A program made the translations under genes and the position numbers. A DNA stretch of 16,965 bases, taken from JACKBJ01 sp964549495. Lineage in GTDB: Bacteria; Chloroflexota; Anaerolineae; Epilineales; Epilineaceae. Below are positions 16,127-16,965 of this stretch, in pieces. Numbering within the stretch: the first letter of the stretch is position 1; the number at the start of each line of letters is the position of its first letter. Where the stretch lies: positions 1-16,965 of the forward strand of contig CAZJWJ010000105.1 in NCBI GenBank assembly GCA_964549495.1. Reading direction: 5' to 3'. The notes under the pieces are model-generated. The model was not told the DNA's origin and searched no databases. It saw nothing but the letters and a program-made list of their open reading frames with translations.

Positions 16127-16144
16127 GCCACGGCTGCGTACAAT
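16116..16144 (+). promoter_or_regulatory. Sigma-70-type promoter of the Phd/PIN operon
   Basis: -35 TTGGCT (16116-16121), 17-base spacer, -10 TACAAT (16139-16144), 41 bases before the antitoxin start. It is the best-matching two-box promoter I found in the window. Confidence 0.6.
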
Positions 16145-16152
16145 GTGTACAC
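16145..16152. promoter_or_regulatory. Palindrome next to the -10, candidate antitoxin operator
   Basis: GTGTACAC directly follows the -10 box, where the start of transcription would be. Phd/YefM antitoxins autorepress through short palindromes whose core is often TGTACA, which is present here at 16146-16151. Confidence 0.5.
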
Positions 16153-16185
16153 AAATTCGACCAATTGCGTTCGCTGGAGGATGGC

Positions 16186-16464
16186 ATGGCGATTCGTACC
16201 GCTGTTCGCGAACTGCGTCGCAACCTATCCGACCTCATCGGGCGGGTCCACTACTCCGACGAGACCGTGATCATCGAGCGTTTTGGCAAGCCCATGGTCG
16301 CGATGATTCCGCTCGATCTCTACGAGCGCATGGTCGAAGAGCGGGAAGCGCGCTTTGCGGTCGTGGATCGATTGCGGGATCGCTTGCCCGACCTGTCTCC
16401 AGACGAAGTGGAGCAAGATGTCCGAGCGGCGGTCGAGGCGGTGCGGACATCGGCTGACGCTTGA
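16186..16464 (+). CDS. Phd/YefM-family antitoxin
   Basis: 92-residue antitoxin. ATG 16186 is chosen because GGAGG lies at 16176-16180; an in-frame TTG at 16165 is upstream of that site. The N-terminal 50 residues fit Phd/YefM: AVRELRRNLSDLIGRVHYSD, TVIIERFGKPMVAMIPLDLY. The C-terminal part is a charged helix (MVEEREARFAVVDRLRDRL) and an acidic tail that would cover the toxin. The last base of its TGA is the first base of the toxin ATG (TGATG), so translation is coupled. It likely represses the promoter at 16116-16144. Confidence 0.9.
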   Translation: MAIRTAVRELRRNLSDLIGRVHYSDETVIIERFGKPMVAMIPLDLYERMVEEREARFAVVDRLRDRLPDLSPDEVEQDVRAAVEAVRTSADA

Positions 16465-16895
16465 TGTTGCGCGTCGTCCTCGACACCAACGTATTCGTCA
16501 GCAGCTTGCTCGTCAAAACAGGCCAGCTGGCACAGGTCATCGATGCCTGGCGTGAGAGGCAGTACCTGCTACTGGTCTCACCGCCGATCATGGCCGAGAT
16601 CGCAAACACCCTGAGCTACCCGAGGAACCGGCGGAAGTACGGTATCACCGATAGGGATGTGAGGGACCTGCTCGACTTGCTCGAGCACGAAGCCTTGGTC
16701 GTTCCGGGAATCGCCGATGCATCGGGCGCGATTCCCGATGATCCCGACGACGAATCCGTGCTCGCCTGTGCCGTGGATGGCGAAGCGGACATCATCGTCA
16801 GCGGCGACCAGCACTTGCTGACGCTTCAGACCTACGAGGGGATCCGGATCCTCACGGTGCGAGCCTTCATCGACACGCTCGATGCGCCTCGCTAA
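16464..16895 (+). CDS. PIN-domain toxin of the 'putative toxin component, PIN family' group
   Basis: 143-residue PIN-domain ribonuclease, partner of the upstream Phd/YefM protein. ATG 16464 overlaps the antitoxin stop by one base. Acidic metal ligands are in place: Asp7 in VVLDTNVFVSSLL, Glu45 in IMAEIANTL, Asp95/Asp96 in PDDPDDESVLACA, and Asp115 in IIVSGDQHLL. The DTNVFVS opening and the DDESVLACA block place it in a different PIN subgroup from the toxin at 5938-6345. Phd-type antitoxins more often accompany Doc or RelE toxins, but Phd-PIN pairs are known. It appears intact. Confidence 0.92.
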   Translation: MLRVVLDTNVFVSSLLVKTGQLAQVIDAWRERQYLLLVSPPIMAEIANTLSYPRNRRKYGITDRDVRDLLDLLEHEALVVPGIADASGAIPDDPDDESVLACAVDGEADIIVSGDQHLLTLQTYEGIRILTVRAFIDTLDAPR

Positions 16896-16918
16896 GGGCT
16901 CGTCAATCAGTAAGATGC

Positions 16919-16951
16919 CCAACCGAGGGCGGTGCTGCGCCGCCGTGTTGG
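16919..16951. terminator. Compound hairpin after the second toxin gene
   Basis: Inner stem GGCGG (16928-16932) with CCGCC (16940-16944), and outer stem CCAAC (16919-16923) with GTTGG (16947-16951), separated by short bulges. No T-tract. It starts 23 bases after the toxin stop. The last bases of the window, GAGAGGAG (16958-16965), look like a ribosome-binding site for a gene that begins beyond the edge. Confidence 0.4.
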
Positions 16952-16965
16952 TTCGCTGAGAGGAG

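Overview
This is a GC-rich bacterial window with chromosome-like gene content. No phage, conjugation, rRNA, tRNA or CRISPR signal is visible. The combination of a class III cyclase fused to a STAND-type NTPase, a helix-hairpin-helix lipoprotein next to a YceI protein, several PIN toxin-antitoxin loci and a heterodimeric ABC exporter suggests Chloroflexota (Caldilinea/Anaerolinea-like). That assignment is an inference from gene content, not something the sequence proves.

Layout. 43-1128 (-): cyclase plus the start of an NTPase domain, cut by a stop codon 32 residues after the Walker A motif. 1305-1790 (+): small secreted beta-sandwich protein, followed by a strong hairpin. 1983-5623 (+): two overlapping genes for a heterodimeric ABC exporter with one degenerate and one intact ATP site. 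5697-6345 (+): ribbon-helix-helix antitoxin and PIN toxin. 6388-6670 (-): decayed VOC/glyoxalase gene. 6895-7572 (+): protein-L-isoaspartate methyltransferase. 7777-9840 (+): three-gene envelope operon made of an extremely acidic HhH lipoprotein, a four-helix membrane protein and a membrane-anchored YceI-domain protein. 9844-11676 (-): TypA/BipA GTPase. 11777-12441 (-): decay zone with two broken genes joined across a 44-bp near-perfect palindrome. 12688-12942 (+): AbrB-type antitoxin with no toxin next to it. 12998-13561 (-): RibD/DHFR-fold reductase. 13750-16077 (+): 775-aa 2OG-Fe(II) oxygenase-like protein with a long uncharacterised C-terminal part. 16186-16895 (+): Phd/YefM antitoxin and PIN toxin. 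The window ends in a hairpin and a possible ribosome-binding site for the next gene.

The genes do not form one pathway. The candidates for something under-described are the acidic HhH lipoprotein / 4-TM / YceI operon, the large 2OG-Fe(II) protein, and the palindrome-linked gene remnants. Three antitoxin genes within about 11 kb, together with at least two degraded genes and a truncated cyclase, mark this as a region of ongoing gene turnover between conserved genes (pcm, typA).
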